DNA from: Pantoea sp. RIT-PI-b
GTDB taxonomy: Bacteria > Pseudomonadota > Gammaproteobacteria > Enterobacterales > Enterobacteriaceae
DNA length: 53,005 nt
Assembly: GCF_001187905.1 (NCBI RefSeq)
Contig: NZ_LGIS01000029.1
Location: 1 to 53,005, forward strand
Direction: 5' to 3'
The notes under the pieces are model-generated. The model was not told the origin of the DNA, did not search any database, and was given only the letters and a program-made list of their open reading frames with translations. The stretch's first letter is position 1, and each line of letters begins with the position of its first letter. The translations under genes and the position numbers were made by a program. Of this stretch, positions 42,577 through 50,108 are shown in pieces.

Positions 42577-43568
42577 TACAGCAGGCTGTCGTGCTGCTGT
42601 TCACCTTGTGGCGTGAAGCCGGTGTCGTCCTGCTCGGTTTGTATCAACCATTTCACCGCGTCCTGGGCGAACTGCTCTACCGGCTGGGCAAAGGTGGTGA
42701 GATTATAAGATGACCAGCCAGCCTGGGCGATGTTGTCATAGCCGATCAAACAGAGGTCTTGCGGCACGCGCAGCGCAAAGCGGTGCCGCGCTTCATCCAT
42801 AAATCCGCAGGCCACCAAATCAGTCACGCAGAACACGCCATCTGGACGTTGATGACGCGTCAGTAAGCGGTGCGCCAGAATTTGCCCGCTCTCGTAGGAG
42901 GTGGTGCCAAAGCGCTCCACCGTCACGCTTAAACCAGCGCGTTCCGCCGCCGTGACAAAGGTGGCTTCACGTTTTTTCAGGCTCGGCGTGCCCGCCAGCG
43001 AGTTGGCGAACGCCAGGTGCTGACAACCAGCGCGCTGAAACGCCATCACCGCGGTTTGTGCGGCACTCTCCGCATCAAGATTGATGCTGAGCGAGCCAGG
43101 TAGGGCTTCGTCACGGTTGATAAGAATGATGCGCTGGCCATGTTTGTAGCACTGGCGCGTGATGGTGCGATCCGGCATGCCAGAAAGGATGATCGAAGCA
43201 TCGGCGCGGAAATTAATCGCCTGCTGCAGCGCCGCTGAAACGCTGTTATCCGAGCGGTCGGTGTTGATCAGCATCGCTACTTTGCCCGCTTCTTGTAAAA
43301 ATTGCGTCAGCCAGCGCACCAGACTGGCGCGATACGGCGTGGCGATTTCCGAGACGATTAGGCAGACAATACTGCTGCGGTTACGCACCAGCCCGCGCGC
43401 CAGATGATTGACGTGATAGCCTAACTCTTCCGCCGCCTTCATCACGCGTTCACGCGTCGCCGGCGACACGCTGGCACCCGGCGTAAACGCGCGCGATACC
43501 GCCGAGCGCGAAACGCCGGCACGATCGGCCACATCCTGCGCGCTCACCACCGCTTTCTCATACTGCAT
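42534..43568 (-). CDS. LacI family transcriptional regulator
   Basis: 344 aa. The N-terminal HTH (VSAQDVADRAGVSRSAVSRAF, after seven residues) and hinge (LGYHVNHLARGL) are followed by a periplasmic-binding-like effector domain with QRIILINRDEALPGSLS and GVFCVTDLVACGFMDEARH. I chose ATG 43568 with GAGGTGTGGAG before it; the frame stays open to 43751 but the extension is not similar to LacI proteins. It is divergent from the AfuABC-like operon, and two copies of a TTGCAM-N4-GTGCAA operator lie in between, so it is the likely repressor of that operon. Confidence 0.9.
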   Translation of the reverse strand: MQYEKAVVSAQDVADRAGVSRSAVSRAFTPGASVSPATRERVMKAAEELGYHVNHLARGLVRNRSSIVCLIVSEIATPYRASLVRWLTQFLQEAGKVAMLINTDRSDNSVSAALQQAINFRADASIILSGMPDRTITRQCYKHGQRIILINRDEALPGSLSINLDAESAAQTAVMAFQRAGCQHLAFANSLAGTPSLKKREATFVTAAERAGLSVTVERFGTTSYESGQILAHRLLTRHQRPDGVFCVTDLVACGFMDEARHRFALRVPQDLCLIGYDNIAQAGWSSYNLTTFAQPVEQFAQDAVKWLIQTEQDDTGFTPQGEQQHDSLLYQADVVWRGSVRGG

Positions 43569-43613
43569 GCTCCACACCTCTTCACATTCTGGCTGAACAG
43601 AGTCTGCCTGAGA

Positions 43614-43629
43614 TTGCAAAGCTGTGCAA
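43614..43629. promoter_or_regulatory. LacI-type operator, copy 1 (TTGCAAAGCTGTGCAA)
   Basis: TTGCAA-AGCT-GTGCAA, 45 bp upstream of the lacI-like start. It matches copy 2 at 43723-43738 in the outer arms and spacer length; the centres are 109 bp apart. The 5-bp arms TTGCA/TGCAA are inverted. Confidence 0.6.
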
Positions 43630-43692
43630 ACAGCTTGAGATCTCATTTGTTGCATTTTTGTGACATCGCCTAACAATTGCGCACTGTGGTGT

Positions 43693-43721
43693 TTGACAGG
43701 ACAATTCTTGTTCATTACTAC
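43693..43721 (+). promoter_or_regulatory. Candidate sigma-70 promoter of the AfuABC-like operon
   Basis: Perfect TTGACA at 43693-43698 and TACTAC at 43716-43721 with a 17-nt spacer. The -10 is poor but the start of transcription would fall inside operator copy 2, which fits repression. Confidence 0.45.
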
Positions 43722-43722
43722 T

Positions 43723-43738
43723 TTGCACACACGTGCAA
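43723..43738. promoter_or_regulatory. LacI-type operator, copy 2 (TTGCACACACGTGCAA)
   Basis: TTGCAC-ACAC-GTGCAA, perfect 6-bp inverted arms, right after a TTGACA-type promoter and 47 bp before the binding-protein start codon. Confidence 0.65.
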
Positions 43739-43784
43739 GAAAAGGTGCCAATGAAGCACCAACCCTACAATCCAGGAGAACACT

Positions 43785-44813
43785 ATGCGAGTCACCTCAA
43801 TGGCCATCGCGCTATCCCTCTGCTGCAGTGCACTGCCGTTTGCCGCCTCGGCAGCGGGCAACTTGAATATGGTCTGTTCCGCCGACGTGGTGGTGTGCGA
43901 ACACATGACCAACATCTTCAGCAAGGCGCATCCGGATATTAAAGTCAGCATGGTGCGACTCTCAGCAGGTGAAGCCTATGCGCGTCTACGCAGTGAAGCG
44001 CGCAATCCACGCACCGATATCTGGTGGGCCGGTACCGGCGATCCGCATATGCAGGCGGCGGAAGAGGGGCTGACGCAGGTGTACAAATCGCCGTTGCTCG
44101 ATCAGCAGCAGGATTGGGCGCAGAAGCAGGCGGAAAACTCCGGCTATCGCACGGTAGGCATCTACGCCGGTGCGCTCGGTTGGGGTTACAACACCAAGCT
44201 GCTGGCATCGAAAAAGCTGAAAGAACCGAAATGCTGGGCCGATCTGCTGGATCCCAGCTTCAAAGGTGAAATCCAGATCGCTAACCCGAACTCCTCCGGC
44301 ACGGCCTACAACACGCTGGCCACGCTGGTGCAGATCATGGGCGAAGATAAAGCCTTCGATTACCTGAAGAAGCTCAATGCCAACATTTCGCAGTACACCA
44401 AATCCGGTTCCGCCCCGGTGAAATCCGCCGCGCGTGGCGAAACCACCGTCGGCATCGTGTTTATGCATGATGCGGTGGCGATGGAGGTGGATGGTTTCCC
44501 GATCAAGACCGTCGCGCCGTGCGAAGGCACCGGCTATGAAATTGGCTCGATGTCGATTGTGAAAGGGGCACGCAACCTGGCGAATGCCAAAGTCTGGTAC
44601 GACTGGGCGCTGAGCGCCGAAGCGCAATCGCACATGAAAGAGGCCAAATCCTTCCAGTTGCCGTCGAACCGCAACGCGGAGATCTCAGAGTACGCGCCGC
44701 GTTTCGAGAACATCAAACTGATCGATTACGACTTCAAAACCTACGGCGATTCGGCAAAACGCAAAGCGCTGCTGGGACGTTGGGATAAAGAGATCGGCGC
44801 TAGCGCGCAGTAA
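43785..44813 (+). CDS. AfuA/FbpA-like ABC transporter periplasmic-binding protein
   Basis: 342 aa. The signal peptide ends near AASAA-GNLNMV (about residue 24). The type II binding fold has CSADVVVCEHMTNIF at the start, DIWWAGTGDPHMQ near 78-90 and IANPNSSGTAYN near 165-176. Such proteins are often labelled Fe3+ transporters, but AfuA of Actinobacillus binds hexose phosphates. As I recall, AfuA's sugar ligands include His205, Asp206 and Glu229; here His228, Asp229 (FMHDA) and Glu252 (GTGYE) have the same spacing, so a phosphosugar is plausible. AGGAG lies 6 nt upstream of the ATG. Confidence 0.82.
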   Translation: MRVTSMAIALSLCCSALPFAASAAGNLNMVCSADVVVCEHMTNIFSKAHPDIKVSMVRLSAGEAYARLRSEARNPRTDIWWAGTGDPHMQAAEEGLTQVYKSPLLDQQQDWAQKQAENSGYRTVGIYAGALGWGYNTKLLASKKLKEPKCWADLLDPSFKGEIQIANPNSSGTAYNTLATLVQIMGEDKAFDYLKKLNANISQYTKSGSAPVKSAARGETTVGIVFMHDAVAMEVDGFPIKTVAPCEGTGYEIGSMSIVKGARNLANAKVWYDWALSAEAQSHMKEAKSFQLPSNRNAEISEYAPRFENIKLIDYDFKTYGDSAKRKALLGRWDKEIGASAQ

Positions 44814-44834
44814 CAGCGGCGCATACTGCGGCCA

Positions 44835-44907
44835 GGTCGTCATGAATGACGACCCTACAAAAACCCGCACACCACCTAACCCCGTAGGGTCGCCATTTAT
44901 GGCGACC
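44835..44907. repeat. Head-to-head pair of short intergenic palindromes with different stems
   Basis: A reverse copy with stem GGTCGTCA/TGACGACC (44835-44858) and a direct copy with GTAGG then GTCGCCATTTATGGCGAC (44884-44907). The stem of the first copy is changed on both sides so pairing is kept. It lies between the binding protein gene and the permease gene of one operon. Confidence 0.85.
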
Positions 44908-44959
44908 TGATTGCAAACCGCACGAAACCCGATGATCACATTTGAAGTCGAGGTATTTG

Positions 44960-47182
44960 ATGAATGCACATAATCGCCGTCTGACAGGCGCGCTGGCTAT
45001 CGGCGCAGTGGCATTGCTGCTGCTGCCGTGGTTTAGCCTGGAAGCCGGTTTCTTCAGCAGCGGCTGGCTAACCAGCCTGTGGAGCGACAGCGCCAGCGCG
45101 CCTGCACTTTGGCAACTGGGTGAACATCCGTGGCTGATGGTCGCCATCGCGCTGTGGGTGTTATGCGGCGCCTGTGGCGTCTTGCCCAGCGCCGCGCGCA
45201 GCCGTTTGCTGCTGCTGTTTAGCGCGCTCGGCGTGCTGTTCCTGATCGTTGAAGGCCACGCCATCGGTTACAGCGGCTGGAGCTGGCTGTGGCTGGAAAA
45301 CCGCTTTGGCGCGCTGGCGTCCGGTCAACCGGCTATGGGCGCGGGCGCACTGTTGTTGCTGACCACTTTCCTGCTGCTGTTCTCCTTCGCGCTGGCCGAA
45401 CGCGGCGTGATGAAAGGCGATGCGTTTGTGGTGGCATCGCTGGTGCTGCTCACCGCGCTGGTGAGCATCTTTGTGCTCTATCCGGTGCTGAGCATGTTCG
45501 TGGTGTCCGTACAGGATGTGGACGGCAGCTTTAAGCCGGATGGCTTGATCAGCAACCTTCAGGATCCCTCCATCTGGAGTCTCTCCTGTTTGTCGGGCGG
45601 CACCTGTGGCACCGCGTGGCGCACGCTGTGGCTGGCGCTGATGACCGCCGCCGGTTCCACGCTGCTCGGCCTGGCCTTTGCGCTGGCGGCAACCCGCACG
45701 CCGCTGCCGTGCAAAAAGGCGCTGCGCATGCTGACCATTTTGCCCATCATCACGCCGCCGTTTGTGATTGGTCTGGCGCTGATTCTGCTGTTTGGTCGTT
45801 CCGGTGTGGTCACTGAACATCTGGCGGCGCTGTTTGGCATCGAACCAGGTCGCTGGCTGTATGGCTTAACCGGTATCTGGATCGCGCAGGTGCTGTCGTT
45901 TACGCCCATTGCGTTTCTGGTGCTGATTGGCGTGGTGGAAGGCGTCAGTCCCTCACTGGAAGAGGCTTCACAAACGCTGCGTGCCAATCGCTGGCGCACC
46001 TTTACTCGCGTCTCATTGCCGTTGATGGCGCCGGGTTTAGCCAACGCGTTTTTAATTAGCTTTATTGAAAGCATGGCTGACTTCGGTAACCCGATGGTGC
46101 TGGGCGGCAGTCACGGCGTGCTCTCCACCGAAATCTTCTTCTCGGTGGTGGGCGCGCAGAACGATCCCAGCCGCGCTGCGGTGCTGGCGATGATTCTGCT
46201 GTGCTTCACGCTCACCGCTTTTGTGCTGCAACGCTGGTGGCTGGGCGGTAAAAACTTCGCCACCGTCACCGGTAAAGGCGACGGCGGTAAACACGTGCAG
46301 CTGCCGCGCGTGCTGCGTTACGGCGTCTACGGCATGGTGATTCCGTGGGGCCTGTTCACGTTGGTGATCTACGGCATGATTGTGGTGGGTGGCTTTGTGC
46401 AGTCGTGGGGCTTAAATGATGCGCTAACTATCGAGCATTACGTGCGTGCCTTTGGCGTCAGCTTCAGCAATGGACATCTGCTGTGGAGCGGCGTGGCGTG
46501 GAACTCCTTCTGGACCACACTGGAGATTGCGTTGATTGCTGCGCCGCTAACGGCAATCGTCGGCCTGCTTACCTCCTGGCTGATCGTGCGGCAGAAGTTT
46601 GCCGGTCGTCAGACCTTCGAATTCCTGCTGATGCTCAGCTTCGCCATTCCCGGCACGGTCATCGGCGTGAGCTACGTGATGGCGTATAACCTGCCGCCGC
46701 TAGAGATCACCGGCACGGCGATGATTCTCGTGGCCTGCTTTGTGTTCCGCAATATGCCGGTTGGCGTACGCGGCGGCATCGCGGCGATGAGCCAGCTGGA
46801 TAAAAGCCTCGATGAAGCGTCATTAACGCTGGGCGCCAATAGCTTCCGCACGCTGCGCAAAGTGGTGCTGCCACTGTTGAAACCGGCAATCAGCGCCGCG
46901 CTGGTGTACGCCTTTGTGCGTGCCATTACCTCAATCAGTGCGGTGATCTTCCTCGTCAGTGCGCAGTACAACATGGCCACGTCTTATATCGTTGGGCTGG
47001 TAGAAAACGGCGAATACGGCGTAGCGATTGCCTACTCCACGGTGCTGATTGTGGTGATGCTGCTGATTATCGGCATGTTCCAGTGGCTGGTGGGGGAACG
47101 GCGTCTACGCCGCGTAGCCCGTCCGGTTGATCTCGTTGTGCCGCCTGCTTCAACTTCATTAACTCAGGAGAGTGCCGTATGA
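44960..47182 (+). CDS. ABC transporter permease, fused double-domain (AfuB/FbpB-like)
   Basis: 740 aa, with two permease modules in one chain, as in AfuB and FbpB. Each module has an EAA coupling motif: EEASQTLRANRWRTFTRVSL near residue 333 and DEASLTLGANSFRTLRKVVL near 617. An extra N-terminal stretch of about 150 residues has four predicted membrane segments. I chose ATG 44960 with GAGG 7 nt upstream; an in-frame TTG at 44942 is less likely. The stop overlaps the ATPase start by 4 nt (ATGA). Confidence 0.87.
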   Translation: MNAHNRRLTGALAIGAVALLLLPWFSLEAGFFSSGWLTSLWSDSASAPALWQLGEHPWLMVAIALWVLCGACGVLPSAARSRLLLLFSALGVLFLIVEGHAIGYSGWSWLWLENRFGALASGQPAMGAGALLLLTTFLLLFSFALAERGVMKGDAFVVASLVLLTALVSIFVLYPVLSMFVVSVQDVDGSFKPDGLISNLQDPSIWSLSCLSGGTCGTAWRTLWLALMTAAGSTLLGLAFALAATRTPLPCKKALRMLTILPIITPPFVIGLALILLFGRSGVVTEHLAALFGIEPGRWLYGLTGIWIAQVLSFTPIAFLVLIGVVEGVSPSLEEASQTLRANRWRTFTRVSLPLMAPGLANAFLISFIESMADFGNPMVLGGSHGVLSTEIFFSVVGAQNDPSRAAVLAMILLCFTLTAFVLQRWWLGGKNFATVTGKGDGGKHVQLPRVLRYGVYGMVIPWGLFTLVIYGMIVVGGFVQSWGLNDALTIEHYVRAFGVSFSNGHLLWSGVAWNSFWTTLEIALIAAPLTAIVGLLTSWLIVRQKFAGRQTFEFLLMLSFAIPGTVIGVSYVMAYNLPPLEITGTAMILVACFVFRNMPVGVRGGIAAMSQLDKSLDEASLTLGANSFRTLRKVVLPLLKPAISAALVYAFVRAITSISAVIFLVSAQYNMATSYIVGLVENGEYGVAIAYSTVLIVVMLLIIGMFQWLVGERRLRRVARPVDLVVPPASTSLTQESAV

Positions 47183-48240
47183 CACGCGTAACCGCCGGTT
47201 CTGTGGTGTTTGAACATGTCTCGAAACGCTTTGCCGGTTTTGATGCCATTCCCGATCTCTCATTGACGGTCGAGCCCGGCACGCTGGTCACGCTGCTGGG
47301 TCCATCCGGCTGCGGTAAAACCACCACGCTGCGTTTGCTGGCCGGGTTGGAGCATCCCACCGCCGGGCGCATTTTGATTGGTGGCAAAGATGTCACCAAC
47401 TTGCCGGCCAACGAGCGCGACGTGGCGATGGTGTTTCAGTCTTACGCGCTGTTCCCGCATATGAGCGCGCTCGACAACATCCTGTATGGCTTGCAATCGT
47501 CCGGCATGAATAAACGAGAAGCGCAGGACCGTGCGCGCGAAGGGTTGAAGCTGGTGGGGTTGGAACATCAGGGCCAGCGGCTGCCGTCGGAGCTCTCCGG
47601 TGGGCAGCAGCAGCGTATTGCGGTGGCGCGCGCGCTGGTGCTGGAGCCGCAGGTGCTGCTGCTGGATGAACCGCTCTCTAATCTCGATGAACGTTTACGG
47701 CGGCGCGTGCGTACCGATATTCGCGATCTACAGCAGCGACTCGGTTTCACCGCCGTGTATGTCACGCACGATCAGGAAGAGGCGTTGGCGGTGTCCGATA
47801 AGATTATTGTCATGAAAGAGGGGGATATTGCCCAGCAGGGCGCGCCGGAAAGCTTGTATCACGCGCCAAACTCGGTGTTTATCGCCGACTTTATGGGCGA
47901 AGCGAATATTCTGCCGTGCGAAGTGGAGCAACTGGAAGGCAGCGAAGCGCTGGTGCGCTTAGGCAGCCAGCGTTATCGCGTGCGCGGCAATGGCCTAAAA
48001 ACCGGTGCAGCACAGCTGTCGGTGCGGCCACAGTTCATTACGCTGCGCGGTGAGGGCGCGGGAGCACTGCGCGGGGAAGTGACGCACAGCACGTGGCTCG
48101 GCGACCATATCGAATATGAGGTAGCTACCGAATTGGGTTCGCTGTTCATTGTCGATGCGGAGATGGAGCATCAGCTGCCGCTGGCATCGAACGTCGCCAT
48201 CGATTTTAAACCTCAGGGTTTGGCCCTGATTGCCCGTTAA
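47179..48240 (+). CDS. ABC transporter ATP-binding protein (AfuC/PotA/FbpC family)
   Basis: 353 aa. Walker A GPSGCGKTT at residues 41-49, Q-loop MVFQSYALFPHM near 83-94, signature LSGGQQQRI, Walker B VLLLDEPLSNLD and switch His in VYVTHDQEEAL. A C-terminal TOBE domain follows (from about residue 235), as in putrescine, sugar and Fe-type importers. AGGAG precedes the coupled ATG. Confidence 0.9.
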   Translation: MTRVTAGSVVFEHVSKRFAGFDAIPDLSLTVEPGTLVTLLGPSGCGKTTTLRLLAGLEHPTAGRILIGGKDVTNLPANERDVAMVFQSYALFPHMSALDNILYGLQSSGMNKREAQDRAREGLKLVGLEHQGQRLPSELSGGQQQRIAVARALVLEPQVLLLDEPLSNLDERLRRRVRTDIRDLQQRLGFTAVYVTHDQEEALAVSDKIIVMKEGDIAQQGAPESLYHAPNSVFIADFMGEANILPCEVEQLEGSEALVRLGSQRYRVRGNGLKTGAAQLSVRPQFITLRGEGAGALRGEVTHSTWLGDHIEYEVATELGSLFIVDAEMEHQLPLASNVAIDFKPQGLALIAR

Positions 48241-48251
48241 TGTAAGGATGG

Positions 48252-49055
48252 ATGATGAGTGAATTAGACAACGATCCGCTGTTATCACGCCTGATTCTGG
48301 CGGAAAAAGTCGCGCGCGCCGGCGGTGCCAAAGCGCTCGAGTATTTCCATCAGCGCGAGACCTTAGTAGTGGAAACCAAATACGATTTGCAGGATGTGGT
48401 GTCGCGCGCTGACCGTGAAGTGGAACAGATGATCGATCAGCAAATTCGCGCGCAGTTTGCGGATGACGGTTTCCTCGGCGAAGAGTACGGGCTGCAGCAG
48501 GGTTCATCAGGTTATACGTGGGTGGTCGATCCCATCGATGGCACCAGTCCGTTCCTGAACGGCATGCCAAACTGGTGCGTGTCAGTGGCGGTGTTACATG
48601 ACGGCGTGCCGGTGATTGGCGTGATTTTCGCGCCTTATTATCAAGAGTGCTACGTGGCAGCGATCGGTCAGGGCGCGACGCTCAACGGCAAGCGCTTGCA
48701 GGTGGACGCGACGCGCACGCTGCAAAACCACGTCACCGGATTTGGTGCCAACAGCCACGTCAGCCCGGATGAAGTGGGCAAAATTCTCGCCTCGCTGCTG
48801 GCGGCGGGCGGCAATTTTATCCGCATCGGCTCGGGCGCATTGATGCTGGCATGGGTCGCCGCCGGCCGCGTGGTCGGTTATTACGAGCCTTACATGCATG
48901 CGTGGGATTGTCTGGCGGGTTATTGCCTGGTGAAAGAGGCGGGCGGCTGGTATCACCCGTTCAACACCGAAGGCGAACGTCTGCTGAAAGGCGCGCAGGT
49001 ACTGGCCGTGGCGCCGGGTGCAGAAGCCGATTTGAAGCGCATTGCCGGGTTGTGA
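48252..49055 (+). CDS. Inositol-monophosphatase family phosphatase
   Basis: 267 aa. Mg-dependent IMPase fold: acidic pair Glu77-Glu78 in FLGEEYG, metal site Asp93 and Asp96 in VVDPIDGTSP, and the third site Asp219 in HAWDCLAG. The family acts on inositol phosphate, histidinol phosphate, fructose bisphosphate or PAP; here the substrate is not apparent. It is last in the AfuABC-like operon (11 bp after the ATPase), so it may dephosphorylate the imported compound. AAGGATGG precedes two adjacent ATGs. Confidence 0.88.
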   Translation: MMSELDNDPLLSRLILAEKVARAGGAKALEYFHQRETLVVETKYDLQDVVSRADREVEQMIDQQIRAQFADDGFLGEEYGLQQGSSGYTWVVDPIDGTSPFLNGMPNWCVSVAVLHDGVPVIGVIFAPYYQECYVAAIGQGATLNGKRLQVDATRTLQNHVTGFGANSHVSPDEVGKILASLLAAGGNFIRIGSGALMLAWVAAGRVVGYYEPYMHAWDCLAGYCLVKEAGGWYHPFNTEGERLLKGAQVLAVAPGAEADLKRIAGL

Positions 49056-49065
49056 TCTTGGTTGT

Positions 49066-49132
49066 GGTCGCCATCAATGGCGACCTTACGACAATTCTCC
49101 ACGCTTTTGTAGGGGCGCCATTTATGGCGACC
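49066..49132. repeat. Head-to-head pair of short intergenic palindromes
   Basis: A reverse copy (GGTCGCCATCAATGGCGACC then TTAC) at 49066-49089 and a direct copy (GTAG then GGGCGCCATTTATGGCGACC) at 49109-49132. It separates the convergent phosphatase and LysE genes and abuts the stop codon of the latter by 5 bp. Confidence 0.85.
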
Positions 49133-49137
49133 TCCCA

Positions 49138-49776
49138 TCAAACCAGAATAAATTCCCGATAACCCGACCAAATCACATAGATCGCAAAATAGACAAAGAT
49201 CAGCGCAGAAGCGAGGTAGGAATACTTGAGCAGCTGCTGCCCGAGCAACTTACCGCCCATGCTGCCCACCAGGCTGAGTACGCAGGTCCACACCACGCCC
49301 GCAATAAAGAAGCCGCCGAGGAAGGATGAGGTGGCGGCGGCGCTGCCGTGTCCCATACGCGAAATCAAGGCACCGCCCACGCTGGCGAACCACAGAATGG
49401 CAGTAGGTGACGACATCGCCAGCATCACGCCACGGCTAAACTCGCGCAGTAGCGATCGGTACGGCTGCTGTTCCGCTTCCGGCAATTCTGTCTGTTTACG
49501 CAGTGCGGCATACAGCATCTTGCCGGCAAACCACAGCAACAGCACGCCGCCACCAATCCATAGCACCCAACGTACGGCAGTAAATTGCAACACCACGGCC
49601 ATTCCCGCTAGCGCCAGCAGCGCATAGACCAGGTCGCCAATGCAGGTGCCAATCCCCAGCCAGAAACCGTGAAAATAGCCGCGCTGCATCGCCAGCGTAA
49701 TCATGGCGATATTGGCGAGACCGATATCCAGACACAACGATAAACTCAGCAGAAAACCATTTGAAAACTGCAACAT
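49138..49776 (-). CDS. LysE family transporter
   Basis: 212 aa with about six membrane segments. Family features are LDIGLANIAMITLAMQRG at about residues 16-33 (in place of the PGP motif of RhtB), GLGIGTCIGDLV-like WLGIGTCIGDLVYALLAL, and SSPTAILWFASVGGAL near residue 129. It is predicted to export small metabolites. I chose ATG 49776; the frame stays open to 49908 but that part is not hydrophobic and has no family similarity. Confidence 0.8.
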   Translation of the reverse strand: MLQFSNGFLLSLSLCLDIGLANIAMITLAMQRGYFHGFWLGIGTCIGDLVYALLALAGMAVVLQFTAVRWVLWIGGGVLLLWFAGKMLYAALRKQTELPEAEQQPYRSLLREFSRGVMLAMSSPTAILWFASVGGALISRMGHGSAAATSSFLGGFFIAGVVWTCVLSLVGSMGGKLLGQQLLKYSYLASALIFVYFAIYVIWSGYREFILV

Positions 49777-50036
49777 AGCAATGTCAGCATCCCTGGCATG
49801 TAAATGGAGTGTTATTAAATCACAACGTGATGTCACAAGTCGCACTATTCGTCGCGGGCAATTTATCGCGCTGCATGCAGGCATTAATGCTGCACTCACA
49901 CAATTCATTCTTATTATGCTAATTCAGCTGTAAGTAACTCCACGTTCTTATCACAATGTTTAATCTCCTTTTAGCTTGCTCATAAATCTTGATATTGAGC
50001 GTGATAATTTATCCGGCAACTTTACGAGGGATGAAT
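49777..50036. other. Gene-free 260-bp region between divergent exporter and reductase genes
   Basis: No convincing ORF. It contains a cluster of GTGA/TCAC units (TCACAACGTGATGTCAC, 49820-49836 region) and a long AT-rich stretch before the small ORF at 50037. I cannot pick a clear promoter. Confidence 0.5.
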
Positions 50037-50108
50037 ATGATCGCTATCAGAATGGAATTGTTATACCCGATTGAAATAAATGTTAATAACGAGGTGCTTG
50101 ATCAATGA
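50037..50108 (+). CDS. Putative 23-aa ORF coupled to the ferric-reductase-like gene
   Basis: MIAIRMELLYPIEINVNNEVLDQ split as MIAIRMELLYP-IEINVNNEVLDQ, 23 codons. GAGGG lies 6 nt before the ATG. Its TGA overlaps the next ATG in an ATGA junction at 50105-50108, so ribosomes could re-initiate on the reductase gene. It may be a leader or coupling peptide. Nothing in the sequence says what it does, and an ORF this short could be chance. Confidence 0.4.
   Translation: MIAIRMELLYPIEINVNNEVLDQ

Noticed and set aside
5363..49132. A CRISPR array from the repeated short palindromes
   Set aside because: Copies are single or paired, far apart, in both orientations, with no regular spacers and no cas genes.
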